The translations under genes were made by a program, and so were the position numbers. This document shows positions 36,191-49,196 of a stretch of 64,000 nt of DNA, one piece after another. This DNA is from Pardosa pseudoannulata (Eukaryota > Arthropoda > Arachnida > Araneae > Lycosidae), in assembly GCA_032207245.1 (NCBI GenBank), contig CM063506.1, forward strand, positions 16,178,975 to 16,242,974. Direction: 5' to 3'. The stretch's first letter is position 1. Every line of letters starts with the position of its first letter. Below the pieces are notes generated by a model. That model was not told the origin of the DNA. It did no database searches and saw only the letters and a list, made by a program, of their open reading frames with translations.

Positions 36191-37431
36191 CGTATAAGGA
36201 GATTTCACGCAATAGGGGAAATTCTCAAATTATGACAATTCTGGCTTTAGTTTTAAACGGAAAGGCAGTTTATTGTTTGTCTATTGGCTGTTGTAAACAT
36301 GAAAATGAATGGGAAGGACATTATAGTATTTCGTGACGTTGCGACAAATTGCCTTATAAGCCATTTCTTAGTTAAACTAAGGATTACAACGTCACTTTTC
36401 GCTTGCCAACAGGTCTAATCTAACACTTTTCTGTTTACTTCAGAAAACAAAACGGCTTAATAAACATCTGATTGGTGTAAAACGCATTTTTTTTTATCTT
36501 TATTCATTGACAAATAATACAATTTTAAAATTTTTCGTGACTTTCGTATAAGATGGTGTTTTACAAAGATCTGGATTCAGTTAGGATTCCGTGAATTGAA
36601 AATGTGAAAACTTCTGATTTCATCCATATGTAAAATCTAATTTAAAAGACTTATCACACGTAAACCTACATGCGTTTAAATACAAAGGATTCAGTTTACG
36701 ATATCATTTTCCGATAAAAAATGTGATAACGCCTTTAATCGATTGAAAAATTATATCTATAACAAAAGAAATCTAAGTATTATTCACCGAGAGAATAGGA
36801 ATCGTAAACTAAATCCGTTGCTTTTCTAACGGTTGGAGCGTGATAAGGCCTTTACTACGGTTCTTTATGTTTCTACCGGTGTACGTGTGTTAAAAGGGAA
36901 TATGCTAACCGACGTTCGGAAATTCAAGACACTCATCTCATCAAACACTCTTCCCGCAAAGAATTAATAAAAAGTATCACTTCCCTCTGATTCCCCTTCT
37001 CTCAGCAACTATTTTTGTGGCTTCAGCACTATGTTAATGAGTTGCTAAGCACCTACACTTCTTAATACCTTTCTGGAAAATTTCCGTATGTTGCAAAAAT
37101 GAAACAATCCTTTGGGCCGCGAAGGTAAAGAGATTTTGCCTGCTTAGGATCGAGTTTGAGTACAGTTCCGAATTTTATGCAAGGAATGGATTTTCCATTT
37201 AAGAGGGAGTTTATTTGATAGGGATTTCTTCATGTGAGGAATATTCCTACAGAAATATATTTCGAAATAATCTGAACAATAGATAGTTGCTCAAAATGAA
37301 ATTTCACAGTAAATTTTTGTCAAGTTTATTAATCGAAAAAAGTTTGCTTTAATTTGTGGAGTGCATGTCTTTTTTTTGATGAATTTAGGAATTCAACAAA
37401 TGAATAGGATATGTCTGAAATGATTGGAGTC
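36191..37431. other. unassigned sequence
   Basis: No coding, repeat or RNA signal that I can support. Confidence 0.5.
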
Positions 37432-37590
37432 TGTATTTTGGCTACAGTGTGATTCATTCTGGAGTTGACAGGTTTAAGTCCCGCTGCTGTCAAGGAAGAT
37501 CACATTCATTCGAAATTGAATTCAACTAATAGATTCCGGTCTAATTAACCCTCATAAAACCCTGTAAAAATTGACCGCAGTGCTTCAAAC
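37432..37590 (+). mobile_element. SINE-A, degenerate
   Basis: B-box-like GTTTAAGTCCCGC, then CACATTCATTCGAAATTGAATTCAAC, CCGGTCTAATTAACCCTCAT and AAAAATTGACCGCAGTGCTTCAAAC follow SINE-A block order. Ends in a short CA run. Confidence 0.6.
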
Positions 37591-37697
37591 ACACACACAC
37601 ATAAAAAAATGTATCTAAATGTTTCCAAACCGACAACTAGAATATCTTGAATTATCAGCCTGCTTTTTTTATGTGTGTGTGTGTTAGTGTCTATTTA

Positions 37698-37990
37698 TTT
37701 GTTTAATGCATTACTGTTCTGAGGTATTTACCCTAAGCATTTCAACGTAATTATCTAACAAGAAATTCCAAAAAATTTAATGTACTATAGCCAACTTCTT
37801 GTGAAATTAATGTTTAGATAAGTATTATGATTATAAGTTTTTAGATTATAAGTATTTAGATTAATATTTGTTTAATGCATTACTGTTTTGAGATATTTTC
37901 CCTAAGCCTTTCAACGTAATTATCTAACAAGAAATTCCAAAAAGTTTAATGTACTATAAACAACTTCTTGTGAAATAAATGTTTAGATAA
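37698..37990 (+). repeat. tandem duplication, 169-bp spacing
   Basis: TTTGTTTAATGCATTACTGTT through ATGTTTAGATAA is present at 37698-37821 and 37867-37990 with a handful of substitutions, indicating a fairly recent duplication. Confidence 0.93.
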
Positions 37991-38204
37991 TTTTCAAAAC
38001 ATTTTACAGAATTATATTTCTATGAAAATAATCATTGTTTATGTGAAAGAAACAAAATATTTTTTTAAATGGCTGCATCAGAAAATAAACTTTACTGTCG
38101 TAATAAGCATTCAAATACTCTTCCTCTTAAAAAAATATTAAAACGTAAGCAGTTTTTTTTAACTCTCATTACTATTTTCTGATCCGACAATAATCTTGAA
38201 CTGT

Positions 38205-38565
38205 TTCTTTTTAATAATTTTAGTTGTCAGTATTGACAACTCAGTAAAGATTTAATGCTGTTTTCTGGTTAATCAAATGACAGATGTATCTGTTTCTAAT
38301 GTCATAATTCTTTTAGGGAAATTTCGAAAATTGTTTAATAATATCCAGGAACTTAATTTTCGGGCATTATCTTTTAAGTATGCTAGGTGAAAGTCACAGA
38401 TATATGTTTGAAAGAACCAAACAGTTAAAATTTTTTCAGTTTCTCATTTCACCAAGGCTTAAACTGACAACGCAGTAAAGACTTTATTCTGTTTTCTTGT
38501 CCTGCAAATCAATTGACAGATGTCTGTTTTTAAGGCCACATTTCTTTTGGGAAATTATAAGGTGT
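38205..38565 (+). repeat. older imperfect duplication, ~225-bp spacing
   Basis: A block with TGACAAC.CAGTAAAGA.TT.AT.CTGTTTTCT, TGACAGATGT.TCTGTTT and TTCTTTT.GGGAAAT occurs at about 38228-38330 and 38465-38560. Confidence 0.7.
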
Positions 38566-40777
38566 TTTGAATTAGAAGAGCCATGAATCATTCAGATACT
38601 TATCTCTTATCCTCGAGTTGGTTAATCTTAAATGATAAAAATATTTGACAGAAGAAGTGAATTTACTTTTTCGGTGATGTTATGCCTGATAAACATAAGG
38701 AAAGAGTAAAGTCTGAAACTAAACGTTTGGAGTGAAGATAACGTAAATTCATTCTTTGGAACCTGTTTACAAATATCAAGGACGTGATCACAAACAGTTC
38801 TGATTCCATTTGACAAAGGAAAGATAGGCGTTACAAAGGGTTTTTATAATTTACTTGTCACTTTGAGCCCAGCTTTTGGTCTGGATGATTGAGGATTCAA
38901 AATAAAGGTTACTGCTATTTCAAAATTCAAAATGAAAATTAGTTTTTAAAATAAATTATGTCCAAGAATATCAGCAAATTCTAAAAAAATGCATTATGCA
39001 GCGAGTAACATATTCATTTAAATTTAATTTTCATTATAAAATAATATATAATCTAAAGAAATTTAAAAAAAATTATGTTTGACGATATTTGTGATGTATC
39101 CTTGCATGGAATAATGGAAAAGCGCCTAAAAGTTTTTAACAGGTCATTAACAGGAACAATGTATCTATAGGTAAAAAAAAATCTCACCGTACAGAAGTAT
39201 GATTACTTTTTCGAAGAGTAAACATGTTAATAGAAATACTTTATTTTCTTGATTGTTTCAAATGGTATTGATGACAGTAGCAGATATACACAGCATAGAC
39301 AGATAAAGACAGTATTGATGACAGTAGCAGATAGATAGATAAGGCAGAATTGGCTAGAAATTAATAAAAGAAATTTTAGATTATTAAATACCTTATTTTC
39401 AATAAAATTTTTAATATAGTGTTTAATATTATTAAAAAACAATTTTACTGGTTACCATTGAAGGAAAAACATAAAACTTAATACTACAGTCGAATTTCAG
39501 AATTTAATACTAGAATAATACAGAAGAAATTTTATGTTGCTTATCGTAAAGAATTTATGCATAAGAACCTGTCTAGGTAGAGAGTAGCATAGACTAATTC
39601 CATATATATACTTACTCCTGTAAAAAGCAAATTGTATCTTTTACAAGAAAAAAAATGTTGTAAAGTTATATCTCGTATATAACACGCACCTAAAATTGGC
39701 CATAAAAATCATTTTCCAGATTGTAAACGAATTCCTACTAGCACCTAATAAATCCAGCTTCAACACTCTTTCATTGACATTCTAACGATGACAACATTCT
39801 TAAAAATCCCTCACATTTGTTATCGGTCGTCTCAGGCCATGGTGGGTGTTTGTGCTACTATGAGATTTTTATTATTTTCATCCCATGAGAAAAGAGTGTC
39901 TTGTGACAACGTACAGTAAGATAGAAAAGTTTCTACTCGTGCAATATGCAATATGCAACAGGAACCTTGTTTTAAGCAGAAAAGTTGGTATTCAAAGGTC
40001 AATAATTACTGTTGCTGATAGTGTTGCAGAAAAGATGAAATATATATGTAGGAATATTTCTATGGAGTAAAATTTTTACCTTTTTATTTTTTTCCTTGAA
40101 TACTTAACTTTAATCACATGTATATGTGATTAGAGGAAACAGAAAAAATATATTCCGTAAATAATGGGCAACTTGATCTTTTTCTCTAAATTCTAAAAAA
40201 AAAGCGCGTTAACCATGAATAAATACAGTATTTTGCTCTGATAAATAGAGTGAGGCTGGGGCCAATGCAGTGAAGTAATTAATAAAGGGATGAAAATGAA
40301 TTAATATAAACGTACTGCCTGATAGTACAATCAGTTGTAAACTTCTCCGCCATTTGCATTTCCTATACTGAAACAAAACATTGAAAACATTGAAGCCGAA
40401 CCCGATACTTTTAGAAAAAACATAAAATTCATGTTTTGTTAGCTCAGCTTTCCAGACATTAAATCTACATGTAAATGACAGAGAAATCTTATTCCAAACT
40501 CGTTTTTCAGCATTTGTTCTTTCTAACCACAGTTCACCGACTTCACCCTTTTTTTTCTATATACAGGTAAATTTGTTTTCTATCTTCTGTTCGCCACTGT
40601 TAGAGAGATTCCACTTTACCCAGAACAAACGAAAAAGCAACATACAATGGAAAGTCACCGGTTCTACAAAGGAAAATAACCGCAGGGGCAAGCTATTGAA
40701 CTGAGTTCTACTTTTAACTAGACTAAACTACTTACATGATATCTTACTTCGTTAGATGAAGACACATGGAAGTATAG
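38566..40777. other. unassigned sequence
   Basis: 2.2 kb without termini, tandem structure (except a doubled AGTATTGATGACAGTAGCAGATA near 39266-39334) or credible ORFs. ORFs at 38628, 39227 and 39885 are short and featureless. Confidence 0.5.
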
Positions 40778-41892
40778 TCTATATATATACAAATGAATTT
40801 GTGTCTGTCTGTCTGTACTCGATAGACTCAAAAACCATGCATCCAATAGCCTTGAAAATTTGGGAAATTATTAAGTATATCCCTAGGAAGGTTTTTGTAA
40901 ATTTTTAACGTTCGAAATCCATTCCTTCCCCCGTTTTCGAGCATTTAATGTCATTATTCCAAGCATTATTTTCCCCGATTAAACACAAACAATTAATATT
41001 TTAACTTTTTGCATCATAACTAAGTGAAAAAAGCAATATTTCTAGCAATATGACGTCATCCCACGTAATTGTTTTAAACGCGGTTTTCCTCAGTTAAAAG
41101 CAGGGGATTAAAATTTTCAATTTATCACATAATAAATAAGTGAAAATGATATATTTTTATCTCTATGACTTCATTCCTTTAAACATTTCATTTATTAATT
41201 TCTTATTTTATGTTATTTAAGCATCGTCTGCTTAGTATCAATTCGATTTGACCTGGAAATTGAGATATAAAGTGATCAACTTTCATTTCTATGTGACGTA
41301 AGTTATAGCACTTTTATGTAAAACTAATTATAAATTGAATTTTTGGTTAATTTTTTACGTTACAATGAAATGTTTATAAACAATATTCTAACAACAAAAA
41401 GTACAAATTTCAGTGACTCTCATAGGCAAAGAAAAACCTATCATTTTATACAACTATCTTTATATTCATATGGTTGTCAATATGAATGTGTGTTTCTGTT
41501 TCATACAAAACCATGTGGTTTGTCATAAATTTCCTTAATTTTAGATATTTATTAATACCACCAAAATTAACACTGTTGCTGCCAAAACATCTGCTTTCTA
41601 TTCTACCACGTAATATGGCAAGATCTATTAACGTTGCAAATCAAAGTACAGTAGTAATACAGTAACGTAATTCAGGGTTAAACTTATATTTTACCATAAA
41701 AAAGTTTGAGCAAATTTAATATAAGAAACAAATTCGATGCAGATTTAATTGTTAGCATGTAAACATATATTTTGTTATCTTTATTTATTGATATTAAGAA
41801 CAGTTTTCATTTGTATGTTTTTATACAAAAAAATCTTTGTTTAAAAGTAATATTTTAAGTTAAACGTAGCGAAGCACGGGTACACTTGCTAG
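40778..41892 (+). mobile_element. non-autonomous Helitron (family 2), 1115 bp
   Basis: 5' TCTATATATATACAAATG, then TGTCTGTCTGTCTGTACTCGATAG; 3' GTAGCGAAGCACGGG...CTTGCTAG followed by T. The base before the 5' end is G, not the expected A, so that edge may be mutated. It matches the Helitron at 59526-60676 for about 800 bp, and shares interior blocks with family 1 (TTCGAAATCCATTCC, TGACGTCAT, TCTTATTTTA...TTTAA..ATCGTCTGC). AGCGAAG and CTTGCT near the 3' end could form a short bulged stem. No Rep/helicase. Confidence 0.78.
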
Positions 41893-43087
41893 TTCTATAT
41901 ACAGTAACTTCTTTCTTATATAACTATCAAGGAACGAAGGAAAAAATCGTATGAGTTAAAGAATTGTAAAAGTGAGGGATCACCCATTTTAACAAACTAA
42001 ACGGATTTCGACTCTTTTTCACACGTTACCTATATAAGTAATAAACATTTTTTTTGTACAACATAGCTTTGAAACTTTGTAGTGTCAAAATATCTTAAAG
42101 AATAATTATATAGCACAGTCATATTTATCAATGGGGTTAGAAAGTCTTTTGGAGTCATTTCGTTTCCAAACCATGTATACTGTTTTTAAAAATACCCTAA
42201 TACATAGCAATATATATTTTTAAAAACAAGCACATATTTATATACACATGTACACACAATTGTTTCTTCCGTCTAATCACCCATATTTCGGCAGAGACTG
42301 AAATTAGTTTAGGTACCCGTCTCTACTCAGGTCTACGTGTACTAATCACTTACCTGTGATCGGAAATTGTTTTTGTGTGTAGTTGTGAAATGATGTATAT
42401 AGCAGAAGTGTAAATAAATTCATTAATCAAGATACACATGATTCTTCCTTGTGTCACCTAAAACAGGGACCGGATACGTTACAACGTTAATAAACGGCGT
42501 GTTTTTTTTAAATGATTACTTTCTTCACTCACCATACTTGCCACTTTGCTTCAAATGTCATTCGAGACTGGTATACATTATCATTAAAAATGTAATTCTT
42601 TACACTTACATATACAAGTAAACACAAAATCAAAACCTAGAAATATGAAATTGAAAATGTGGTCCTCCCTTTCCTTTTACGTTTAACAAGTCTACTGATA
42701 TAGCTCTCTTTATTAGTCAGTTTATTATTAGCACTAGATAAAGACAAGTAACGATCATCGATATCTGACAGAACCTGTAATATCTTGAAAAGTACTTCGT
42801 CCATATTGTAGTCACTTAAAAGGGAGGAAGTTGCATTTCTTAACCCCATGACTATGAGGCCTGAATTCAGTTCGGGCAACGAAAATGAGACAATTTTGGA
42901 ATGACCGATCTGATTTCAGACGTAAACGGTTTCAGAGAAAAAACGGTATATTAATTCCAGGAAGCCCGAAATCGGTTCGTCCAATACAAAATATTTAATT
43001 TGCCATTTTCCCAATAGATAGAGATACTTTCCTGTGAGAATTCGACAGCTTCTCGTCATTTGTCCCTATTTCTAGGATACTGCAAAG
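41893..43087. other. unassigned sequence
   Basis: ORF 42637-42879 (minus) has no domain. No repeats seen. Confidence 0.45.
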
Positions 43088-43175
43088 CAGTAGTTCTCAA
43101 CTTTTTTATGGCTACCCCCCCCCCTAAGGAGCAAAAACAGTTTCTTTGCCCCCCTCTTTTTTTCTTGTAATTAAG
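43088..43175 (+). mobile_element. hAT-type terminal fragment
   Basis: CAGTAGTTCTCAACTTTTTTATGG closely follows the common hAT terminus CAGNGGTTCTCAAC, followed by the characteristic C-rich tract. I found no opposite end (GTTGAGAACNNCTG) nearby, so only one end is supported. Confidence 0.5.
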
Positions 43176-44120
43176 GTTATGGGAAAGAGGGAGAATTCAA
43201 TTGAAAAGCGCAATGTCTTAGTGTTCAATACTTACATATCAAATGTGCGTGTTTCAACGTTATATATTTATCCTGCTAGTAAATGCAGTCTAATTGTCAA
43301 CTGAAAAAAAAATGCTTTTAAAATGTTTAAAATTTGTTTAATACTTCTTTTTTTAGTTAGATATTTTATTATAGAAAGTTTTTTGCTTTTTTTAAGCAAA
43401 GAACTTTTTACATTATAAAAGATGTAACGAAATATTCTTTAAACCATGACGGAACCTATTCTGACGAGTTGTAAGGTTAAGTCTGTATGTATGTCTGTAT
43501 ATTACCATCATATCTTTTTTTGTCTGTACTTGCAAAGAAACCTTAAATATTTATGCTGACCATTGATGAGTGAATTTAGACTACTTTTTTCCCCGAGAGA
43601 GACCGAAAATAAATAAAGTCGAGTGATAATTTTATTTTGAATCGTTAAATATCCATTTTCACCATTCCTGAACTGGTATTGACTAATTTCCTCTTGACAT
43701 CTGTGCGTACGTATCTGGCATAACTCAAAACGGTTAGATGTAGAACTTCGAAATTTTTATTTAGGACTGGTATAATATCTAATTGTGTAACTCCCCTTTT
43801 GATTGCAATCTACACTCTTTATAACGAGAAATTTCAATATAAATCTGACTAACATTGTAGGGTGTAACTGAAAAAAAATTAAGTGTAAAATACTGAAATT
43901 TAGTATTTAGGATTGTTATAACACATGGTTGAGCACCTCCATTTTTGATTACAACCCGCACTCTATATATCTATAGATCCGCGAAAATATAACGGTCATG
44001 AAAAGGGTTCTTGTTTATGCGCTATAGTGTTTTCTTTTTACTTAAATATATAATATCGGGATGCAACTTCACCTAAATTTCGGGTCACACGGACATGAAA
44101 AATTTGTAATAGTGGCAAGG
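43176..44120. other. unassigned sequence
   Basis: A phrase pair about TATAACG...GTTGAGCACCTCC / GTGTAACTCCCC (43760-43960) suggests an old internal duplication; no gene. Confidence 0.4.
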
Positions 44121-44760
44121 AATTTTGGATTCTTAGAACGCGGAAAATTCTAAGAGAAAAAGAGTGAAAATTTTACAATTCGAAGGGATGCAACTTCCAT
44201 CAACTTTAGATATCGTGGACCACAAAAAATCCATAGAAAAGGAAAGTAGTTTTCAAAAAGAAGCTTTTTTTGTGTGAAGAGAATCAAAATTAGTCCTAGA
44301 ATTAAACTTACATGAAAGAAACTTCCTGAAAGAAGCTTCTCATAAATGAAGAGGATCAAAACTAAAGCTAGAATTAAACTTCCAGATAGAAGCTTCTTTT
44401 GTATAAAGAGAATCAAAATTAGATCTAGAATGAGACTTACAAAAAAGAAATATCCAGAAAGAAGCTTCTTTTGTAAGAATTTTGGATTTTTAGAACCGGA
44501 AAAATTCTAAGAGAAAAAGAGTGAAAATTTTACAATTTCGAAGGGATGCAATTTCCACCAATTTTGGATATCGTGGACCACAATAAATCCATAGAAAAGG
44601 AAAGTAGTTTTCAAAAAGAAGCTTCTTTTGTATGAAGAGAATCAAAACTAGTCCTGAATTAGACTTATTGAAAATAAACTTCCGGAAAGAAGCTTCTCTT
44701 GTATGGAGAAAATCGACACTAGTTCCAGAAAAGAACTTGCAGAAAAGAATCTTAAAAGTT
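44121..44760 (+). repeat. two-level tandem repeat
   Basis: A ~150-bp block (AATTTTGGAT...TTAGAAC...GAAAATTCTAAGAGAAAAAGAG...ATCGTGGACCACAA.AAATCCATAG) occurs at 44121-44270 and 44478-44625. Between and after are ~67-bp units built on GAAAGAAGCTTCTTTTGTATGAAGAGAATCAAAACTAG. The ORF 44150-44416 (minus) is its repeat translation. Confidence 0.9.
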
Positions 44761-44979
44761 TAAGAAATATTTCATTACAAGAGCCAAGAGGCAAGTGTGA
44801 TTCTTTCCAATGCAAGCAGAAAATTTCGAAAGAAAAAAAAAAGATCTGAAAAATTGCATGTATATTTGCAAATATTTACAAATAAAATAAATCTTTCCTT
44901 ATTTGCAAGTATGTGTAATATCTATTATATTCTTTACTTCAATGAATATGGTTCTTCATTTGAGATTTAAGAGACTCAT

Positions 44980-44980
<1 letters not shown>

Positions 44981-45030
<50 letters not shown>
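44981..45030 (+). repeat. poly(T) run, 50 bases
   Basis: Uninterrupted T run. On the minus strand it would be the poly(A) tail of a retrocopy, but no upstream LINE or SINE body is recognisable at 45031-45130. Confidence 0.95.
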
Positions 45031-46257
45031 CTGGAAGACTTACATTTTTCTCCTCAGTTAATGGCTGGGACTCAGGGGAGAATTTAGCGCGATCATTACA
45101 TTAAAGCTACCAGTCTACAAAAATATAACTCAAAGATATAAGTACCCATATGCAGTTCTAACTATGCTTTAAAGAAGCGGAAATAACATTTTTACGTTCC
45201 TTTTTAGAAAACAAAAATAAAAGTTCTGTTATTTGTAGATATTAATTTTGAATTTTAAAACTGCTTGATACTTCCTGATAGAGTAAAAGAAGTATTGTAA
45301 TAGCGAAAAATTTCGTTTTATAATGAAATATCTATAAAACGAAAAATCTAAATGTAATGAATATTAACGCTGCTGGCCTTCGCCAGATGGCAGTACTTGA
45401 GCTCTACTCAAATACATCATTATCTTGATAAACGAAATATTCTTCGAATCTTGAAGAGAACGTGGTAACGATAATTCTAATGATCTATTATACAAAATAA
45501 AAACAATGTATAATGCAATAGGAGTACAAGGAATTCACGTGGTGGTGATCACATTAGATTTTTCTTATTTTTCGAAAATCAAAAATTAAAATCATTCGGA
45601 AGTATTGAGGAAATATGTTTATATAACTTATAGTCCGGATTCTCGCTTTTATGTATAAAACGCATATAATGTATTTGCGCTTGTAATACATGTAATATAA
45701 GCTTAAATGAATATTCTACAAACTGTAATGAATACTTTTATGTTGGTGTTTTTTATATTTGTAATAATCAATTTAACAATAAGAATAATATTAAAAATAA
45801 AAATAATAACAACAAATACGAAATAATAATAATAATAACAAATAAAATAAAAAATAAAAAGTATTCGGGAAAATCGAGAACATGTGCATGCGTTTATGAA
45901 TGTGACAATTGTTTATACATTTACATTACTTACTTTTAAGATTCTCGCTTTTATTAAAAAAAATTGCCAAGAATAAAAAAATACCAATTTCCAAATTATG
46001 AATCTTATAACACAAGTTCCTAAATTGAATTCATTCTGTTTTTGTCTTTAAAGTGGTCATAAAAATGTAACAAAATGGATGGATTTTATTATGAGGATGA
46101 AATTTTTTTTCTACAAAAAGAAAAACAAAAACAAAATTTGCCATTAATATAAAGACAAATTTCTTGTTGACAAATAATAGCACAAGCCAATCCGAACTAC
46201 CAATTTCTATTGAAATGAGATTGAAAAGTTTGTAGGACTCAATCTATTTATTAATAA
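45031..46257. other. unassigned sequence
   Basis: Low-complexity AT and A-rich AAT stretches near 45780-45860; no gene. Confidence 0.5.
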
Positions 46258-46261
46258 TTAA

Positions 46262-46773
46262 CACATTGTGTGCGGGACACGTACTAGTACGTTTTCTGAC
46301 GATTGATACTTGAGCGCGGGACACGTACTAGTACGGTTAACGTAACAACATGGTTTGTTTGTGGGTACAAAAATAACAGTACATACAGGAAAATGAAGCC
46401 GAATGTTCTTGTCTACTACATAGATTTTGGAAAAATTTAGACAAATAAAAACTAGTTTTTACATCAGTCGATGCGGACCCACAGAAAGGGAAAAAATTAA
46501 AACTATATACGACTATTTCTATTTGATTTTTCATATTTACGATACTATTATAAATCTATCCACTAAAAATATATTTTTTGTTTACAAAAATTTTAAGGTT
46601 GTTATTTATGTATTTCTATTTATATATTTGTTTATGTATATTCAATATAAAATACGAAAAGTTGGTTAAAAAATTAAATAATTTTCGATCTATTGAGATT
46701 TAACTTAATAACTAAATTTACGCTCAACGCTTCCGGTACAATTCCGCTGCGAAATGTATCCGCACATAATGTG
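46262..46773. mobile_element. TTAA-flanked piggyBac-like MITE (family P), copy 1
   Basis: 512 bp between TTAA at 46258-46261 and 46774-46777. TIRs CACATTGTGTGCGG (left) and CCGCACATAATGTG (right), 13 of 14. Two 12-bp perfect palindromes CGTACTAGTACG sit near the left end (46280-46291 and 46324-46335) within a repeated GCGGGACACGTACTAGTACG unit. Inverted copy at 53365-53923. ORFs 46337-46534 and 46427-46669 are not shared intact with the other copy. Confidence 0.9.
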
Positions 46774-46777
46774 TTAA

Positions 46778-47556
46778 AAAGAATATTACACTACTCCTAA
46801 ATGAAACAGTTTTAAGGAAAAGAAATCTATTTTCGAATTACTTAATATACTTCGCAATTACTTAATATACAATTAAAAAAATAAAATAAAACCGACTCGA
46901 ATACCTCAGTTTCGAACGCATTAATACACATTCTTCTGGAGATAAACAGGTTTTGCTGATGGCGGAAATAGAATTTGAATTGATATCATGTAAATCGGGA
47001 CAAATAATCCAGAAATGCGATTAAAAATATGAAAGTATAATTTAATGACGTAATATATTTTTCGTCTTTACTCTCGAGGTCAGCTTTACACCTGTCGTGT
47101 AAAAAACACTTTTAACATTAATAAAAACCTTTTCTGTTACTTTGAAACATATTTTTAATTATATATCAAAGGGGTAATTTTTATATTGGGTTAAATTTAG
47201 GGTAATATTTATGTTGAGTTTCTATCATTGTCATAAAATTAAAATTTTCAATTATTGAACAATATTAATGATAACATTAAATATAATTTGTTGAGCTTTA
47301 AACTATTAAAAAATGTCCTTCAAAATTTTCATAGTTTTTTAAATTTAGATTTGCGTTCTTAATGAAATTACAAATATAATTACTTTGAAAGTGATATACA
47401 ATTAAGTTTAGTTTCCGCAAGGAGATATTTAGTTTAAAATTATACTATGTAAGAATGCTATATTCTCTTAACTAACGTTTAAATAACAATACCATTATAA
47501 ACTTAAATCGATTAGACAGTTAAAAAACATGAAATGGGTGCATTAACCTATACTAA
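46778..47556. other. unassigned AT-rich sequence
   Basis: No supported feature. Confidence 0.5.
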
Positions 47557-48373
47557 TCCCCTACATAATAATAGCCTAAGTTATCTGTAGTCCTCGTTTT
47601 TATGTCCTCGAATTTATGAAGCGGTTGGACCTGGAATGGATACGAGCATCCATATTGGATTCTTAGTTAAGGTTAGCAAAATTCAAATCCAGTCTTAAAA
47701 ATATTCAAAATCCCCCCCCTTCTCCCCTTATCGAACGTTTAATGCCTTTATATCAAGCTCTATGTTCCCCAGTTAAGAGCAAGTGATAAAGTTTTTCCCA
47801 TAATAAATGAGTAAAAATAACATTCTTTCTAGCATTATGACGTCATTCCTTTAACCATCTCGTTTAATCACTTCTTAATTTAAATTATTTAAATATCGTC
47901 TGCATTACTTTCATACGTTTTATCACTAACTTAGATATTAAGTAAATAATTTTCTTTTATATTTGGCTTAAATAATAGATTAGGTACATATGTGATCATT
48001 TTAAATTTAATCATGGATTATTTTTTATTGCAAAGAAAATTTTATCACAAGTTTAATAACAAATTCTTTTTATAAAAGTTTAGGAGTCTATTTCACAGAC
48101 TAATAAATATCTAGCGTTTAAGCTATATACCTTTGAAAATTAAGAAGTTTGTTCGTTTGTGTGTTTACAAAATCGCACGGTTTGACTAAATAGAATTCAA
48201 TGTGATTCTAAACCGCATTCACAGTATCCGGAGCCTTTAGAGAAGTGTGAAGATAAACAATTTATTACGCTTTACCAGATAATTCTCAATCAACAAACAA
48301 ACCAATTTTTTACCTGCCGCATAGGGTACTTAAAAATTTAACTAATCCCGTTATATGACGGGCTATATGCTAG
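47557..48373 (+). mobile_element. non-autonomous Helitron (family 1), copy 1
   Basis: 817 bp, 5' TCCCCTACATAATAATAG, 3' CTATATGCTAG, inserted between A (47556) and T (48374). The 16-bp near-palindrome CCCGTTATATGACGGG (48347-48362) is the expected subterminal hairpin about 7 nt before CTAG. Homologous to 55504-56151 and 62665-64000. Carries TGACGTCA in its interior. No coding capacity. Confidence 0.93.
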
Positions 48374-49192
48374 TAAGTTATATAATTTATCCTGAAACTA
48401 CCCAGAATTTATAGTTTCTTTGAAAACGCTATCTTACGAAATGTGGGAGAAAATATAGTATAATCATCTGTAAATGAAATTTTCAATTATTTTCATTCTT
48501 TTGGTATTATTCAATGAAATAAATTCAAAGTAACTTTTCTTTCAAAGGAGTCCTTGATATATTTAATCTTCCTACTCGAAAAAAATTGATCAGATCGTTT
48601 GTATTTCTTAATGCTTCTAACAGATGATTCAGTAATGAACGGTATTTAAAGAGCTTCAAACCTAGATTCCCAAAGAACTGTTTATTTTCTTTACATTGCT
48701 TTTTTCATGACCATGCAAAGATTAGTCTTTACGCTTCAGAAAATAAAAGGCAGATGTAGGCTAAACCTTGAGGAGAGACAAGACTTTATGCTAAACATGT
48801 GATTGGGATTTATTTTAAATGACAAGAAAAGTACGTAATTACGAGTTCCTTTTCTGCTTGATATCGGTGGATTTATAAGACATATTGACAAAGGACAAGA
48901 GAGAATTTACGAGTTTATTCCTAACTACAAAGTTATGGAAATATTTGGCTTCTTTTTTTCAAGCTTCTCAGGACTATTGAGTCGGCACTGTTTCTACCTT
49001 TTAAGCTAAAAAGTCTTCATCATAAAAGCTTATTTTTGATTCAATATATAAAATGAAAAATTCTACTATGTCTAGAATACATTTTTTCTATATCATTCAT
49101 AAAGGTCTCACTTTCCAAAAAAAAAAAAAATCCTTAGTTTTGTCCTGTAAAGCAATACTTTCTTAAAAAAAGGAAAATATATACACTGTAAC
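48374..49192. other. unassigned sequence
   Basis: No repeat termini or credible ORF. Confidence 0.5.
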
Positions 49193-49196
49193 GTAC

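Noticed and set aside
44981..45030. Poly(A) tail of a minus-strand retrocopy
   Set aside because: No retroelement or processed-gene body is recognisable next to it and no TSD was found.
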